Below, piece after piece: positions 26,083 through 35,108 of a DNA stretch of 64,000 nucleotides. Below the pieces are notes generated by a model. It was not told where the DNA came from, did no database searches, and worked only from the letters and a program-made list of their open reading frames with translations. The translations under genes and the position numbers were made by a program. Position 1 is the stretch's first letter. The number at the start of each line of letters is the position of its first letter. This DNA comes from Aureimonas sp. Leaf427 (GTDB taxonomy: Bacteria; Pseudomonadota; Alphaproteobacteria; Rhizobiales; Rhizobiaceae), in contig NZ_LMQW01000002.1 of assembly GCF_001425485.1 (NCBI RefSeq), positions 62,506-126,505 on the forward strand, written 5' to 3'.

Positions 26083-27024
26083 TCACCGGCGCGCCCGGAT
26101 GGACCGGGCGAGCCCGAGAGCCGGGTGCCGTGTGTCGATCGCCGCGATCTCGGCCGCCATTTCCGCGGCGATCCAATCGCGGACGGCCTCGACCGCGGGG
26201 CTCGCCGGCCGGGCCTTCAAGCGCACGAGCTGGCACGGCCGGCCGGTGACGCGAAGGCGTGGGGCAGCCGGCACGAGGGCGCCTTCGCGCAGCCAGTGGG
26301 CGACGACGTTCAGCCAGCCGAGCGCGACGCCCTGCCCGAGAAGCGCCGCCTGCACCACGATCGCGTAATCGGAAAAGGCGAGGGACTGCGCCGGGCGGAT
26401 CGTTCCCGCGAGATCGCCGAGAAGGTCCGACAGGCCGGCCTCGCCGGAGAGATCGATCATCGCGCCGCCGCCGACCTCCGGGCCGTGGGCATCGCGATAG
26501 GCGGGACTGCAGACCGGCAGCACGACCTCCGGCGCCAGCAGCGTCACCTCGTGCGCCATGTCGAAGGCGTCGAAGCGCATGCCGAGATCCACGTCGTCGA
26601 CCGGTCCCCGGGCGGGGCCGGGCAGGAGGCGGAAGTGGAGATCGATCTCCGGCAGCTCGGCCTGGAACCGCCCCATGCGCGGCATCAGCCAATGGGTGGT
26701 GAAGGCGGTGGAGACCGACAGCGTCACGCTGCGCTGGCCGCTCCGCCGGGCTTCGATCTCCGTCAGGGCGGCCTCGATGCCGGCGAAACTCTTGGTCAGG
26801 CCCGCAAAAAGCAGCGCCCCGCTGTCGGTCGGCGAACTCCCCGTCGCCGAGCGCAGGAGGAGACGCAGTCCGACATGGGCCTCCAGCCGCGCCACCATCC
26901 GGCTGACGGCGGCCGGCGTCACGTTCAGCTCGCGCGCCGCACCCGCAAAGCTCTTCAGCCGTACGCTCGCCTCGAAGGCGAGAAGCGCGTTCATCGAGGG
27001 CACGAGGCGGCGGAGCGAGGACAT
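26083..27024 (-). CDS. LysR-family regulator (GcvA-like)
   Basis: The start chosen is ATG 27024 (MSSLRRLVPSM), giving 313 residues; the frame stays open to 27264 but that covers the divergent HAD gene. The helix-turn-helix is MNALLAFEASVRLKSFAGAARELNVTPAAVSRMVARLE, of the GcvA type that begins near L-x-A-F-E-A. The effector domain is standard (VTLSVSTAFTTHWLMPRM). It faces the HAD-GMC-SDR operon and probably controls it through the palindrome at 27049. Confidence 0.9.
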   Translation of the reverse strand: MSSLRRLVPSMNALLAFEASVRLKSFAGAARELNVTPAAVSRMVARLEAHVGLRLLLRSATGSSPTDSGALLFAGLTKSFAGIEAALTEIEARRSGQRSVTLSVSTAFTTHWLMPRMGRFQAELPEIDLHFRLLPGPARGPVDDVDLGMRFDAFDMAHEVTLLAPEVVLPVCSPAYRDAHGPEVGGGAMIDLSGEAGLSDLLGDLAGTIRPAQSLAFSDYAIVVQAALLGQGVALGWLNVVAHWLREGALVPAAPRLRVTGRPCQLVRLKARPASPAVEAVRDWIAAEMAAEIAAIDTRHPALGLARSIRARR

Positions 27025-27048
27025 GACCTTTTGTAACGACCTCGCCGA

Positions 27049-27062
27049 CAATTGCGCAATTG
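27049..27062. promoter_or_regulatory. 14-bp perfect palindrome between LysR and HAD genes
   Basis: CAATTGCGCAATTG is self-complementary and is flanked by CCGA and CGGTCGG. It lies 25 bp upstream of the LysR start and 78 bp before the HAD start, where an autoregulating LysR protein would bind. Confidence 0.5.
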
Positions 27063-27139
27063 CGGTCGGGCACGGACCCGCGTCATCCTCTCTCCTCGAC
27101 AGGCGCGCGAGGGTGCCGCCGAAGCTAAGGAGCAAGGTC

Positions 27140-27844
27140 ATGGCATTCGAGCGTTTCAAGGTTCTCACCTTCGACGTCGTCGGCACGCTGATCGATTTCG
27201 AGAAGGGGGTGCTCGACAGCGTGCGCGGCCTCAATCCCGGCGCGTCGCTGACCGACGACGCCATCTTCGGCCCCTATGTCGAGGGCCGCGACCTCTATCC
27301 CGGCCGCTCGTCCGAGGCGATGGGGGACGTCTACAAGCACCTCGCGGAAAAGCTCGGGCTCGATGCCGGCGAGGGTGCGGCCGCGGCCTTCCAGGGGAAG
27401 ATGCTCCGCCACCCCGCCTTCTCCGACTCGGTGGAGGCCCTGAAGCGGCTGCGGGCGCGCTTTCGCCTCGTCGCGATGACCAATGCCGACCGCGTGGCCT
27501 TTTCGAGCTACGCGCACACGCTCGGCTCGCCCTTCCACGATAGCGTGACGGCCGACGAGACGGGCGTGCCCAAGCCCGATCCGAGCTTCTTCTTCTACAA
27601 TCTCGGCCGCCAGTCGGCCCATGGTTTCCGCCAGGAGGAAATCCTCCATGTCGCCCAGAGCCAGTATCACGACATCGGCGTCGCCCGGGACCTCGGCTAC
27701 TCCGTCTGCTGGATTCAGCGCCGCATGGGCCAGGACGGCTTCGGCGGATCGCCCGTGCCGAAGACGGTGACGAAGCCGGACTTCCACTTCGCCACCCTGG
27801 CCGAACTCGCCGATGCGATCGACGCCGATCTCGGCCCCCGTTGA
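27140..27844 (+). CDS. HAD-superfamily hydrolase (haloacid dehalogenase type II-like)
   Basis: The product is 234 residues from ATG 27140 behind AAGGAG. HAD motif I is LTFDVVGTLID, with the nucleophile Asp followed by V-V-G-T rather than D-G-T; that is closer to L-2-haloacid dehalogenases (DxYGT) than to phosphatases, which need the second Asp. Motif II is VAMTNAD and motif III is GVPKPDPSFF, with a HVAQSQYHDIGVARDLG block. It probably hydrolyses a small organic acid derivative. It leads an operon with a GMC oxidoreductase and an SDR. Confidence 0.85.
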   Translation: MAFERFKVLTFDVVGTLIDFEKGVLDSVRGLNPGASLTDDAIFGPYVEGRDLYPGRSSEAMGDVYKHLAEKLGLDAGEGAAAAFQGKMLRHPAFSDSVEALKRLRARFRLVAMTNADRVAFSSYAHTLGSPFHDSVTADETGVPKPDPSFFFYNLGRQSAHGFRQEEILHVAQSQYHDIGVARDLGYSVCWIQRRMGQDGFGGSPVPKTVTKPDFHFATLAELADAIDADLGPR

Positions 27845-27904
27845 CGAAGGAAGCCGAGCCCGCGCCCTTGCCCGAGCTCAAGCCCCAGGAAGTGTGACGA
27901 GGAC

Positions 27905-29602
27905 ATGCGACCGGACATCCTCATTCTCGGCGGCGGTTCGGCGGGCTGCGTTCTCGCCGCGCGCCTGTCGGAAGATCCCGACCGACGCGTCGTTCTCGTC
28001 GAGGCCGGGCGCGACATCTCGTCCGAGACCATGCCGCCGGAGATCCGCAGCCGTTATCCCGGGCGCGCCTATCTCGACGTCCGCAACATCTGGGCCGGGC
28101 TGACCGCCCGCATGGGCGCCTCTCCCGGCAATCGCGACGACCGGATGCCCCGGCGCTACGAGCAGGCGCGGCTTCTGGGCGGCGGCTCGGCGATCAATGC
28201 GCTGATGGCCAATCGCGGCGCGCCCGCCGACTACGACGAGTGGGAGGCGCTCGGCGCCGATGGCTGGGCCTGGGAGGACTGCCTCCCCTATTTCCGCAAG
28301 CTCGAGAGCGACCGCGACTTTGCGGGTCCTCTCCATGGAACGGACGGGCCGATCCTCGTGCGCCGGGCGCCGCCGGAGCGTCTGTCGCCCTTCGTGCAGC
28401 GCGTCATGCAGGTGCTCGATGCGCGCGGCCACCCCATCCGGCCCGACCAGAACGGCGACTGGGAGGACGGCACCTATGTCGGCGCCATCGCGGCCAGCGA
28501 CGACGGCACCCGGATTCCGACATCGGTCGCCTATCTGACGTCGGCCGTGCGCGCCCGGCCGAACCTTTCCATCCGCACGGACCATCTCGTCGAGCGCATC
28601 CTCTTCGCGGGGAACCGGGCGGTCGGCGCGCGGATCGCGCCGACGGACGGAGGGCCCGCCGAGACGATCCTCGCCGGCGAGATCGTCGTCGCCTCTGGCG
28701 CGATCCACTCCCCGGCGCTGCTTTTGCGCAGCGGCGTCGGCCCCGGCGCGGACCTTGCCTGTCTCGGCATTCCCCTCGTCGCGGAGCGGCCGGGCGTCGG
28801 GCGCAATCTCATGGAGCATCCCTCGATCGCCGTCTCGGCCGTGCTCTCCAAGGCCGGGCGCACGCCCTGTCCGGACGAGCACCACGAACAGGCGATCTGG
28901 CGCTTCTCCTCCGGTCTCGCCGGAACGCCGTCCGGCGACATGCACGGGGCGATCCTGTCGCGCTCGGGCTGGCACTCGGTCGGCCTGCGGCTCGGCACGA
29001 TCTTCTTCTGGGTGAACAAGTCCCATTCGCGCGGCGAGCTGGCGTTGGCCACGCCCGATCCGCGCGCCGAACCCGCCATCGACTTCCGCATGCTGTCCGA
29101 CCCGCGCGACCGCGAGCGCTTGAAGCTCGCCGTGCGGCGCGGCGCGGAGGTGCTGCTCGACCCGGCCATGGCCGATCTCTGCCGTCACGTCTTCCCGACC
29201 AGCTATTCGCCGCGCGTCGCCCGCGTCGCCGTGTCCGGCCGATGGAACGCTTTGCAGCGCGGCGCCCTCAGCGCCTCGCTCGATCTGTCCGGCCCGCTCG
29301 TCGGAGCGCTGATAACGTCGGTCGTCACGCAAGGGCTAACGCTGGGCGCTCTGCTCGACGACGACGCCGCGCTCGACGACTTCGTCATGCGCTCCGTGGG
29401 TGGAACCTGGCATCCCTCCGGGACCTGCCGGATGGGCCGCGCGACCGACCGTCTCGCGGTGACGGACGCGCAAGGCCGCGTTCACGGAACGCAGGCGCTG
29501 CGGGTCTGCGACGCCTCGCTGATGCCCACGATCCCCCGCGCCAACACCAACGTGCCGACGATCATGATCGCCGAACGCATCGCGGACGTCATGCGGTCCT
29601 GA
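27905..29602 (+). CDS. GMC-family FAD oxidoreductase (choline/alcohol dehydrogenase-like)
   Basis: The product is 565 residues. The FAD-binding motif ILGGGSAGCVLAARLSE is at the extreme N-terminus (6-22), then ARLLGGGSAINALMANRG, the GMC signature. The catalytic region carries GGTWHPSGTCRMG with its His, and IPRANTNVPTIMIAERIAD at the C-terminus supplies the Asn. Family members oxidise alcohols such as choline, polyethylene glycol or sugars to aldehydes or ketones. It lies between the HAD and SDR genes under LysR control. The substrate is unknown; betaine synthesis is unlikely without betB nearby. Confidence 0.9.
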   Translation: MRPDILILGGGSAGCVLAARLSEDPDRRVVLVEAGRDISSETMPPEIRSRYPGRAYLDVRNIWAGLTARMGASPGNRDDRMPRRYEQARLLGGGSAINALMANRGAPADYDEWEALGADGWAWEDCLPYFRKLESDRDFAGPLHGTDGPILVRRAPPERLSPFVQRVMQVLDARGHPIRPDQNGDWEDGTYVGAIAASDDGTRIPTSVAYLTSAVRARPNLSIRTDHLVERILFAGNRAVGARIAPTDGGPAETILAGEIVVASGAIHSPALLLRSGVGPGADLACLGIPLVAERPGVGRNLMEHPSIAVSAVLSKAGRTPCPDEHHEQAIWRFSSGLAGTPSGDMHGAILSRSGWHSVGLRLGTIFFWVNKSHSRGELALATPDPRAEPAIDFRMLSDPRDRERLKLAVRRGAEVLLDPAMADLCRHVFPTSYSPRVARVAVSGRWNALQRGALSASLDLSGPLVGALITSVVTQGLTLGALLDDDAALDDFVMRSVGGTWHPSGTCRMGRATDRLAVTDAQGRVHGTQALRVCDASLMPTIPRANTNVPTIMIAERIADVMRS

Positions 29603-29771
29603 TCGGAGGGGCCGTCGCATGCCTCTCCGGCTCGTCCGCGCCGGGCATCCGCGGATCGATCCGCCCGTGCCTGCCGGACCTTCTCGAAAGCGTCTGGTTT
29701 GTCGGCGTCGGCGCGCCGTGGCAGAAGCTGGGCGAAGCGGGGCGGGTGCCCGTGCGGGGTTCGGGGGCAGG

Positions 29772-30551
29772 ATGCAGGCGAGCGAGGGGATGCGGCGGTT
29801 CGATCTGTCCGGCAGGGTCGTCTGGGTCACGGGGGCCAGCCGGGGGATCGGGGCCGCGCTCGCCGTCGCGCTGGCGCGAGGCGGGGCGTCGCTCGTTCTG
29901 GGGGCCCGCAGGATCGAGGATCTCGACGAGACGGCGCGAGCGGTCGCCGCGGCCGGTGCGGCGGTCCTGCCGGTCGCCCTCGACGTCACGAAGACGGCGA
30001 GCATCGAAGGCTCCGTTCGCCGGGCCACGGAGCGTTTCGGGCGCCTCGACGTGCTCGTCAACAATGCCGGCATCGAGGAGGTCCGCCCGAGCTTCGACGT
30101 CGACGAAGAGCTTTGGGACCGCATCCTCGACACCAATCTGAAGGGGGCCTTCTTCGCGGCGCAGGCGGCGGGAAGGGCCATGCGGGCGGGCGGCGGCGGC
30201 AGCATCGTCAACATCGCTTCGCTGACCTCGATGGTCGGCGTGCCGACCGCGGTCCCCTACGGCTCGTCGAAGTCGGGCCTTCTCGGCATGACGCGGGCGC
30301 TGGCGGCGGAATGGGCGCCCTTCGGCATCCGGGTGAACGCCATCGCGCCCGGCTATTTCCGCACGTCCATGACCGATACCTTCTACGAGAGCGGGGACTG
30401 GCAGGAGCGCATGCTGGGGCGCATTCCCATGAACCGCTTCGGCGAGCTGGACGATCTGGCGGGCGCCGCGCAGTTTCTGGCGAGCGATGCCTCCGCCTAC
30501 ATGACAGGACAGTGCATCGCGATCGACGGCGGATTTCTCGCCTCCATCTGA
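29772..30551 (+). CDS. Short-chain dehydrogenase/reductase (FabG-like)
   Basis: The start used is ATG 29772 (MQASEGMRRF) behind GGGGGCAGG; the frame is open to 29619 without a site. The 259-residue product has TGASRGIGAALAVALA, NNAGIEE, IASLTSMVG and the catalytic YGSSKSG, then ending MTGQCIAIDGGFLASI. It is a standard classical SDR. It lies 169 bp after the GMC gene, the last gene of this group, and probably oxidises or reduces the product of the GMC or HAD step. Confidence 0.88.
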   Translation: MQASEGMRRFDLSGRVVWVTGASRGIGAALAVALARGGASLVLGARRIEDLDETARAVAAAGAAVLPVALDVTKTASIEGSVRRATERFGRLDVLVNNAGIEEVRPSFDVDEELWDRILDTNLKGAFFAAQAAGRAMRAGGGGSIVNIASLTSMVGVPTAVPYGSSKSGLLGMTRALAAEWAPFGIRVNAIAPGYFRTSMTDTFYESGDWQERMLGRIPMNRFGELDDLAGAAQFLASDASAYMTGQCIAIDGGFLASI

Positions 30552-30745
30552 TGCCCGCCACCGTGGCCAAGGCCGCTGATATCCCGCGCCGCGCCTCGAC
30601 AGGCTCGGGAGGCGCTGCGGCGGCCGATGCCGCCGTCCTGCCATGACCTTCGACAAGTCGAGGTCGGGGCCACCCCCGCTCTCGAGCGTTCGCCCCACTG
30701 CCTGAAATTGAGGCTTGCGCTCCGGGTGCAGCTCGATCAAGCATG

Positions 30746-30762
30746 TTGTATGGACTTGTATG
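30746..30762. promoter_or_regulatory. Possible HutC-type GntR operator
   Basis: TTGTATGGACTTGTATG holds two TTGTATG repeats 10 bp apart. CTTGTATG is a half-site of known HutC operators, and GTATGGAC matches the HutC-subfamily consensus GTMTAKAC at 7 of 8 positions. It lies 50 bp before the ABC ATPase gene of the operon that carries a GntR/UTRA gene. The rest of 30552-30811 holds nothing recognisable. Confidence 0.4.
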
Positions 30763-30811
30763 AGCCTGACATGATGACCGAGGCCTCCGCCTCCTGCAGG
30801 GGGCCGCGCCG

Positions 30812-31987
30812 ATGAGCGCGGCGGGGCGGCCGATCGCGGCGACGGCCGGGCAGGCGGCACCTCGCGCCGAGCCCGCCGTGTCCGTTCGCGATGTCGCGAT
30901 GGTGTTTTCCGGTCAGGCCGCCGTCGCGGATGCGTCCTTCGATCTGGCGCCCGGCCGGTTCCTGACGATCCTCGGCCCGTCCGGCTCCGGCAAGACGACG
31001 CTGCTCCGCATGATCGCAGGGTTCCAGCAGCCGACGCGCGGCGAGATCGCGATCAACGGGCGCCCCGTCTCGGCCGTGCCGCCGCACAAGCGCCGGGTCG
31101 GCATGGTCTTCCAGAAGCTCGCCCTCTTTCCGCACATGACGGCGGCCGAGAACGTCGCCTTTCCGTTGAAGATGCGGCGCTTCGATGCGCGGGAGATCCC
31201 GGCGCGCGTCCGGCGCTATCTCGACCTCGTCCATCTCGGCCCCTTCGCCGACCGTCGCATTCACGAACTGTCCGGCGGCCAGCAGCAGCGCGTGGCGATC
31301 GCGCGGGCGCTCGTCTTCGAGCCCGATCTCCTTCTCCTCGACGAGCCGCTCGCCGCCCTCGACCGCAAGCTGCGCGAGGAGATGCAGCTGGAGTTTCGGC
31401 GCATCCAGAAGGAACTCGGCATCACCACGATCAACGTCACGCACGACCAGCGGGAAGCGCTCGTCGTGTCCGACGAGGTGATCGTGATGGAGGGCGGGCG
31501 CATCCAGCAGATGGCCGATCCGATGTCGGCCTATCGCGAGCCGGCCAATGCCTTCGTCGCCGGCTTCATCGGCGTCACGAACCGGATCGGAGGAACGCTG
31601 TCGGAGGCCGCCGGCGAGGCGGTGACGATCGAGGCGGTCTTCGGCCCCTGCCGAGGCCGCTGGTCGGGCTCGGCCGGCCGGCCCCCGCGCGCGGGCGAGG
31701 CCGTCACCGGCATGCTCCGCGCCGAACAGATCCGCGTCGCGGCGCCGGGCGCCGAGGGGCCGGCGGGGCTCCAGACCGCCGGGCTCGATACGCAGTGCCT
31801 CGCCGAGATCGTCGACGTCATCTTCGAGGGCGAGCGCGTCGTCTACGAGGCGCGGCTCGCCGGCGGGGCCGACACGATCCTGCGCGTCTTCGACCACGAT
31901 CCCGTCGGCCATGCCGTCCAGCCCGTCGGCGCCGCCGTGCGGCTCGGCTGGAATCGCCGGGACCTCATCGTCTTTCCGAACGACTGA
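30812..31987 (+). CDS. Pot/Fbp-type ABC importer, ATP-binding protein
   Basis: The product is 391 residues from ATG 30812 behind AGGGGG. Domains: Walker A GPSGSGKTT, FQKLALFPHMT, LSGGQQQRVAIARAL, Walker B LLLLDEPLAALD, VTHDQREAL, then a C-terminal TOBE-like region. The 25 or so N-terminal residues before the domain are low-complexity and may reflect a later real start. It is the first gene of the operon ATPase, binder, two permeases, HisD-like, GntR, FMN dehydrogenase. It drives uptake of a small organic substrate. Confidence 0.9.
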   Translation: MSAAGRPIAATAGQAAPRAEPAVSVRDVAMVFSGQAAVADASFDLAPGRFLTILGPSGSGKTTLLRMIAGFQQPTRGEIAINGRPVSAVPPHKRRVGMVFQKLALFPHMTAAENVAFPLKMRRFDAREIPARVRRYLDLVHLGPFADRRIHELSGGQQQRVAIARALVFEPDLLLLDEPLAALDRKLREEMQLEFRRIQKELGITTINVTHDQREALVVSDEVIVMEGGRIQQMADPMSAYREPANAFVAGFIGVTNRIGGTLSEAAGEAVTIEAVFGPCRGRWSGSAGRPPRAGEAVTGMLRAEQIRVAAPGAEGPAGLQTAGLDTQCLAEIVDVIFEGERVVYEARLAGGADTILRVFDHDPVGHAVQPVGAAVRLGWNRRDLIVFPND

Positions 31988-32016
31988 CCGCCATCCCCGA
32001 AGAGGAGCCACGCCCC

Positions 32017-33129
32017 ATGCCGGACACGACATCCTTCCTCGAACTCTCCCGCCGCAGCTTCCTGCAGGGGGCCGCCGCCGCGGGCTCCTTCGGGGCGGCC
32101 TCCGCGCTGGGACTGCGCGCGGCTTTCGCAGAGGAGCCGGAAAAGCCGGCGGAGATCATCGTGCGCGCCTGGGGCGGGTCCTGGGTCGAGGCGCTGAAGG
32201 CCGGCGTGTCCGATCCCTTCACCAAGGCGACCGGCATCGCGGTGCGCCACGATCTGACCGAAGACAACGAGATCCAGCCGAAGGTCTGGGCCGCCGTCGC
32301 CCAGAAGCGCGTGCCGCCGATCCACATCAACTGGGACACGACGACCAACGCGACGAAGTCCGCCCTTCGCGGCGTCACCGAGGATCTCTCGGACCTGCCG
32401 AACCTTGCCGCCGTCACCGATCTCGCCAAGCCCGTCGGGCTCGACGGCTATCCGATCGTCAACACCTACGGCTACGTCTACGTCCTCGCCTACCGCCCCT
32501 CCGCCTTCCCCGAGGGCGCGCCGACCTCCTGGAAGGCGCTGCTCGACCCGAAGTTCAAGGGCCGCATCGCGCTCTACAACGACGGGATCGGCTTCCACTT
32601 CCCGGCCCAGGTCGCCGGCGGCGGCAAGCTGGAGGACATTCCGGGCAACATGCAGCCGGCCTGGGACTTCATCGCCAAGGTCAAGGAGCAGCAGCCGCTG
32701 CTCGGCGAGGACCCGGATTTCACGACCTGGTTCCAGAACGGCGAGATCGACCTCGCCTGCACCATCTCGACCAATGCGCGCGAGGCCAAGAAGAACGGCA
32801 TCGACGTCGCCTGGACCGTGCCGGAAGAGGGCGCGAAGTTCGACACGGACGGGCTCTGGATTCCCAAGGGCCTGCCCGAGAACGAGCTCTACTGGGCCAA
32901 GAAATACATCGACATGGCCATCACCAAGGACGGCCAGCAGGTCTGGCTGGACGGCCTCGGCCTGCCCGGCGTCGTGCCGGGCCTGACCCCGCCCGCCGAC
33001 CTTGCGGGCGACCCGTCCTATCCGACCAAGCCCGAGGACTTCCAGCACCTCATCCGCATCTCCTCCAAGGTGCAGGTCGAGAACGAGGCCGAGTGGTTCG
33101 GCAAGTTCAAGGCCATCATGCAGGGGTGA
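32017..33129 (+). CDS. Pot/Fbp-type ABC importer, Tat-exported binding protein
   Basis: The start is ATG 32017 (MPDTTSF) behind AGAGGAG; product 370 residues. A twin-arginine signal (LSRRSFLQGAAAAGSFGAAS, about 9-28) is cut near AAFA|EEPE. The mature domain IIVRAWGGSWVEALKAGVSDPFTKATGIAV is that of PotD/Fbp binders, with an IHINWDTTTNATKSALRG stretch. It is the periplasmic receptor of the operon. The substrate is unknown; the oxidising enzymes downstream suggest an alcohol, polyol or hydroxyacid. Confidence 0.88.
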   Translation: MPDTTSFLELSRRSFLQGAAAAGSFGAASALGLRAAFAEEPEKPAEIIVRAWGGSWVEALKAGVSDPFTKATGIAVRHDLTEDNEIQPKVWAAVAQKRVPPIHINWDTTTNATKSALRGVTEDLSDLPNLAAVTDLAKPVGLDGYPIVNTYGYVYVLAYRPSAFPEGAPTSWKALLDPKFKGRIALYNDGIGFHFPAQVAGGGKLEDIPGNMQPAWDFIAKVKEQQPLLGEDPDFTTWFQNGEIDLACTISTNAREAKKNGIDVAWTVPEEGAKFDTDGLWIPKGLPENELYWAKKYIDMAITKDGQQVWLDGLGLPGVVPGLTPPADLAGDPSYPTKPEDFQHLIRISSKVQVENEAEWFGKFKAIMQG

Positions 33130-33155
33130 GACCAGCCGCGACGGCGACGCGCCTT

Positions 33156-33302
33156 CTTCTCCCCTGCGGGGAGAAGGTCGCGGCAGCGGGATGAGGGGGG
33201 CGGCACAGCCGCCTCGGCGCGGCGTCGCTGCCGCCGCGACCTTCATCCGCCCCTCATCCGGCTGGCGCTTCGCGCCATCCACCTTCTCCCCGCGGGGGAG
33301 AA
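33156..33302. repeat. Rhizobial-type intergenic palindromic repeat
   Basis: Two hairpin units face each other. CTTCTCCCC-TGC-GGGGAGAAG (33156-33176) leads into GGCAGCGGGATGAGGGGG, and the opposite half has CCCTCATCCGGCTGGCG leading into CTTCTCCCC-GCG-GGGGAGAA (33283-33302). The CCTTCTCCCC hairpin joined to GGATGAGGGG is the hallmark of short extragenic elements spread through Rhizobiales genomes. It sits between the binder and the first permease of one operon, where it may form an mRNA structure that lowers permease expression. Confidence 0.8.
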
Positions 33303-33349
33303 AAATGGCGGCCTGCCGCCACCGCCCATTCCCTTGGATGAAAAGCATC

Positions 33350-34300
33350 ATGCCCCTTCGGCCCTCCCGCTCCGCCTATCCCCTGTCCTGGCGCATCCTC
33401 GACGCGCTGGAGGCGGGCGGGCGGGCGGTCTGGCCGGCGCGGTTCGCCAGGGGGGTGCCCTGGCTCATGCTGGCGCCCGCGATCCTCCTCGTCGGGCTGC
33501 TCGTCGCCAGCCTTGCCGAGATCGCCGATGCGAGCCTTCGCACGCTCGACACGGCGACCTTCCTGCCTTCCGCGGACCGGTCGCTCGCGAACTATGCGAG
33601 GGCCTTTTCCGAGCCGGTCGTGCTGGCGGTGGGCCTGCGCAGCTTCGGCGGGGCGCTTCTCGTCACCCTCGCGACGCTGATCCTCGCCTTTCCCTATGCC
33701 TATGCCATGGTGCGGACCCCGTCGGCCGCCTGGCGCAAGACGCTTCTGATCGCGCTGTTCCTGCCCTTCTTCATCGGGCAGGTCGTGCGCGCCTATGGCT
33801 GGCTCATCCTTCTCGGCAACCAGGGCCTCGCCAACGAGATGCTCGGCCTCGTCGGCCTCGGGCCCTACCGGCTGCTCTTCAACTACTGGGCCGTGCTCTT
33901 CGGCCTGACGCAATACATGCTGCCCTTCGCCGTGCTCATGCTGGCGCCCGCGCTCTCGGCCATTCCCGAAGAGGTCGAGGCCGCCGCGGGATCGCTCGGC
34001 GCCAACTGGGGGCGCACCTTCCTCCATGTCGTGTTTCCCATGGCGAGGCCCGGCTTCGTCGGCGCCGGTCTCGTCGTGCTGACGCTGACGCTGACGGACT
34101 TCGCCATCCCCGCCATTCTCGGCGGCGGCGGGCAGGACTTCATCGCGAACGCCATCTACGACCAATTCTTCCGCACCTCCGACCAGGGCATGGGCGCGAC
34201 GCTGACCCTCCTTCTCGTTCTCGTCGGCTCGACGCTGGTCGGCCTCGTCTTCGCCCTCTTCGGCGCCGGAACGCTCGCGCTGCGGGGGCCGGGCAAATGA
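33350..34300 (+). CDS. Pot/Fbp-type ABC importer, permease 1 (PotB-like)
   Basis: The start is ATG 33350 (MPLRPSRSAYP); an ATG at 33338 would add four residues. The product is 316 residues with six helices (PWLMLAPAILLVGLLVASLAEIA first) and the EAA loop EEVEAAAGSLGANWGRTFLHVVFPMA. The late segment LTDFAIPAILGGGGQDFIANAIYDQF is typical of PotB-like partners. It overlaps the next permease by 4 bp (ATGA). Confidence 0.9.
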   Translation: MPLRPSRSAYPLSWRILDALEAGGRAVWPARFARGVPWLMLAPAILLVGLLVASLAEIADASLRTLDTATFLPSADRSLANYARAFSEPVVLAVGLRSFGGALLVTLATLILAFPYAYAMVRTPSAAWRKTLLIALFLPFFIGQVVRAYGWLILLGNQGLANEMLGLVGLGPYRLLFNYWAVLFGLTQYMLPFAVLMLAPALSAIPEEVEAAAGSLGANWGRTFLHVVFPMARPGFVGAGLVVLTLTLTDFAIPAILGGGGQDFIANAIYDQFFRTSDQGMGATLTLLLVLVGSTLVGLVFALFGAGTLALRGPGK

Positions 34301-35097
34301 GGGAATCGCGCGGCAAGCGGCTGACGATCGGGACGCTCGTCGCCGTCTCGCTCCTGATCCTTTCGGCTCCGACGCTCGTCGTCCTCGGCGCCTCCTTCAC
34401 GGCCGGCAACATCATCGCCTTCCCGCCGGACGGGCTCTCCCTGAAATGGTACGCCAAGGTCGCGGGCGCGAGCGATCTGCGCCAGGCCTTCTGGCGCTCG
34501 CTCCAGGTCGCGCTGATCTGCACCGCCATCGCCGTCCCGGCGGGCACGCTCGCGGGCCTTGCGCTCGCCAAGCACCGCGTGCGCTTTTCGAGCGCGCTGC
34601 AGGTCTACCTGCTCCTGCCCTTCACCATTCCGCTGATCGGCTCGGGCATCGGGCTGATGCTCGTCTTCGGGGAGGCGGGCGTTCTCGGCTCGCTCTGGCC
34701 GGTGGGTCTGGCGGCCTGCGTGATCAACCTGCCCTTCATGATCTGGGCGGTGACGGCGAGCGCGGGCTCGCTCGACCCGGACTTGGAACTGGCCGCTGCA
34801 AGCTGCGGCGCGCCGCCGCTCCAGGCCTTCCTTCTCGTCACCGTGCCGGCCGTCGCGCCCGGCATCATCACGGGCTCGCTCCTCATGTTCATCCTGGCGC
34901 TGAACGAGTTCCTGGTCAGCCTCCTCCTCGTCGACGCGCGCACGGTGACGCTGCCGGTCCAGATCTACAATTCCATCCGCTCCATCATCACGCCCGACCT
35001 CGCCGCGATCTCGGTCGTCTTCATCGCCTGCGCGGCGCTCGCCATCCTCGCCCTCGATCGCCTCGTCGGCCTCGACATCTTCCTGAAATCGAAGTGA
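34297..35097 (+). CDS. Pot/Fbp-type ABC importer, permease 2 (PotC-like)
   Basis: The product is 266 residues, coupled to permease 1 by an ATGA overlap. It has six helices, the FPPDGLSLKWYAKV element near the first periplasmic loop and an EAA loop LELAAASCGAPPLQAFLLVTVPAV. The end ALNEFLVSLLLVDARTVTLPVQIYNSIRS is characteristic of PotC/PotI. It completes the importer and precedes the HisD-like gene by 11 bp. Confidence 0.9.
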   Translation: MRESRGKRLTIGTLVAVSLLILSAPTLVVLGASFTAGNIIAFPPDGLSLKWYAKVAGASDLRQAFWRSLQVALICTAIAVPAGTLAGLALAKHRVRFSSALQVYLLLPFTIPLIGSGIGLMLVFGEAGVLGSLWPVGLAACVINLPFMIWAVTASAGSLDPDLELAAASCGAPPLQAFLLVTVPAVAPGIITGSLLMFILALNEFLVSLLLVDARTVTLPVQIYNSIRSIITPDLAAISVVFIACAALAILALDRLVGLDIFLKSK

Positions 35098-35108
35098 CGG
35101 CTCCTCCC

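Noticed and set aside
27905-29602. Choline dehydrogenase betA.
   Set aside because: No betB, betI or choline transporter is beside it, and GMC enzymes have many substrates.
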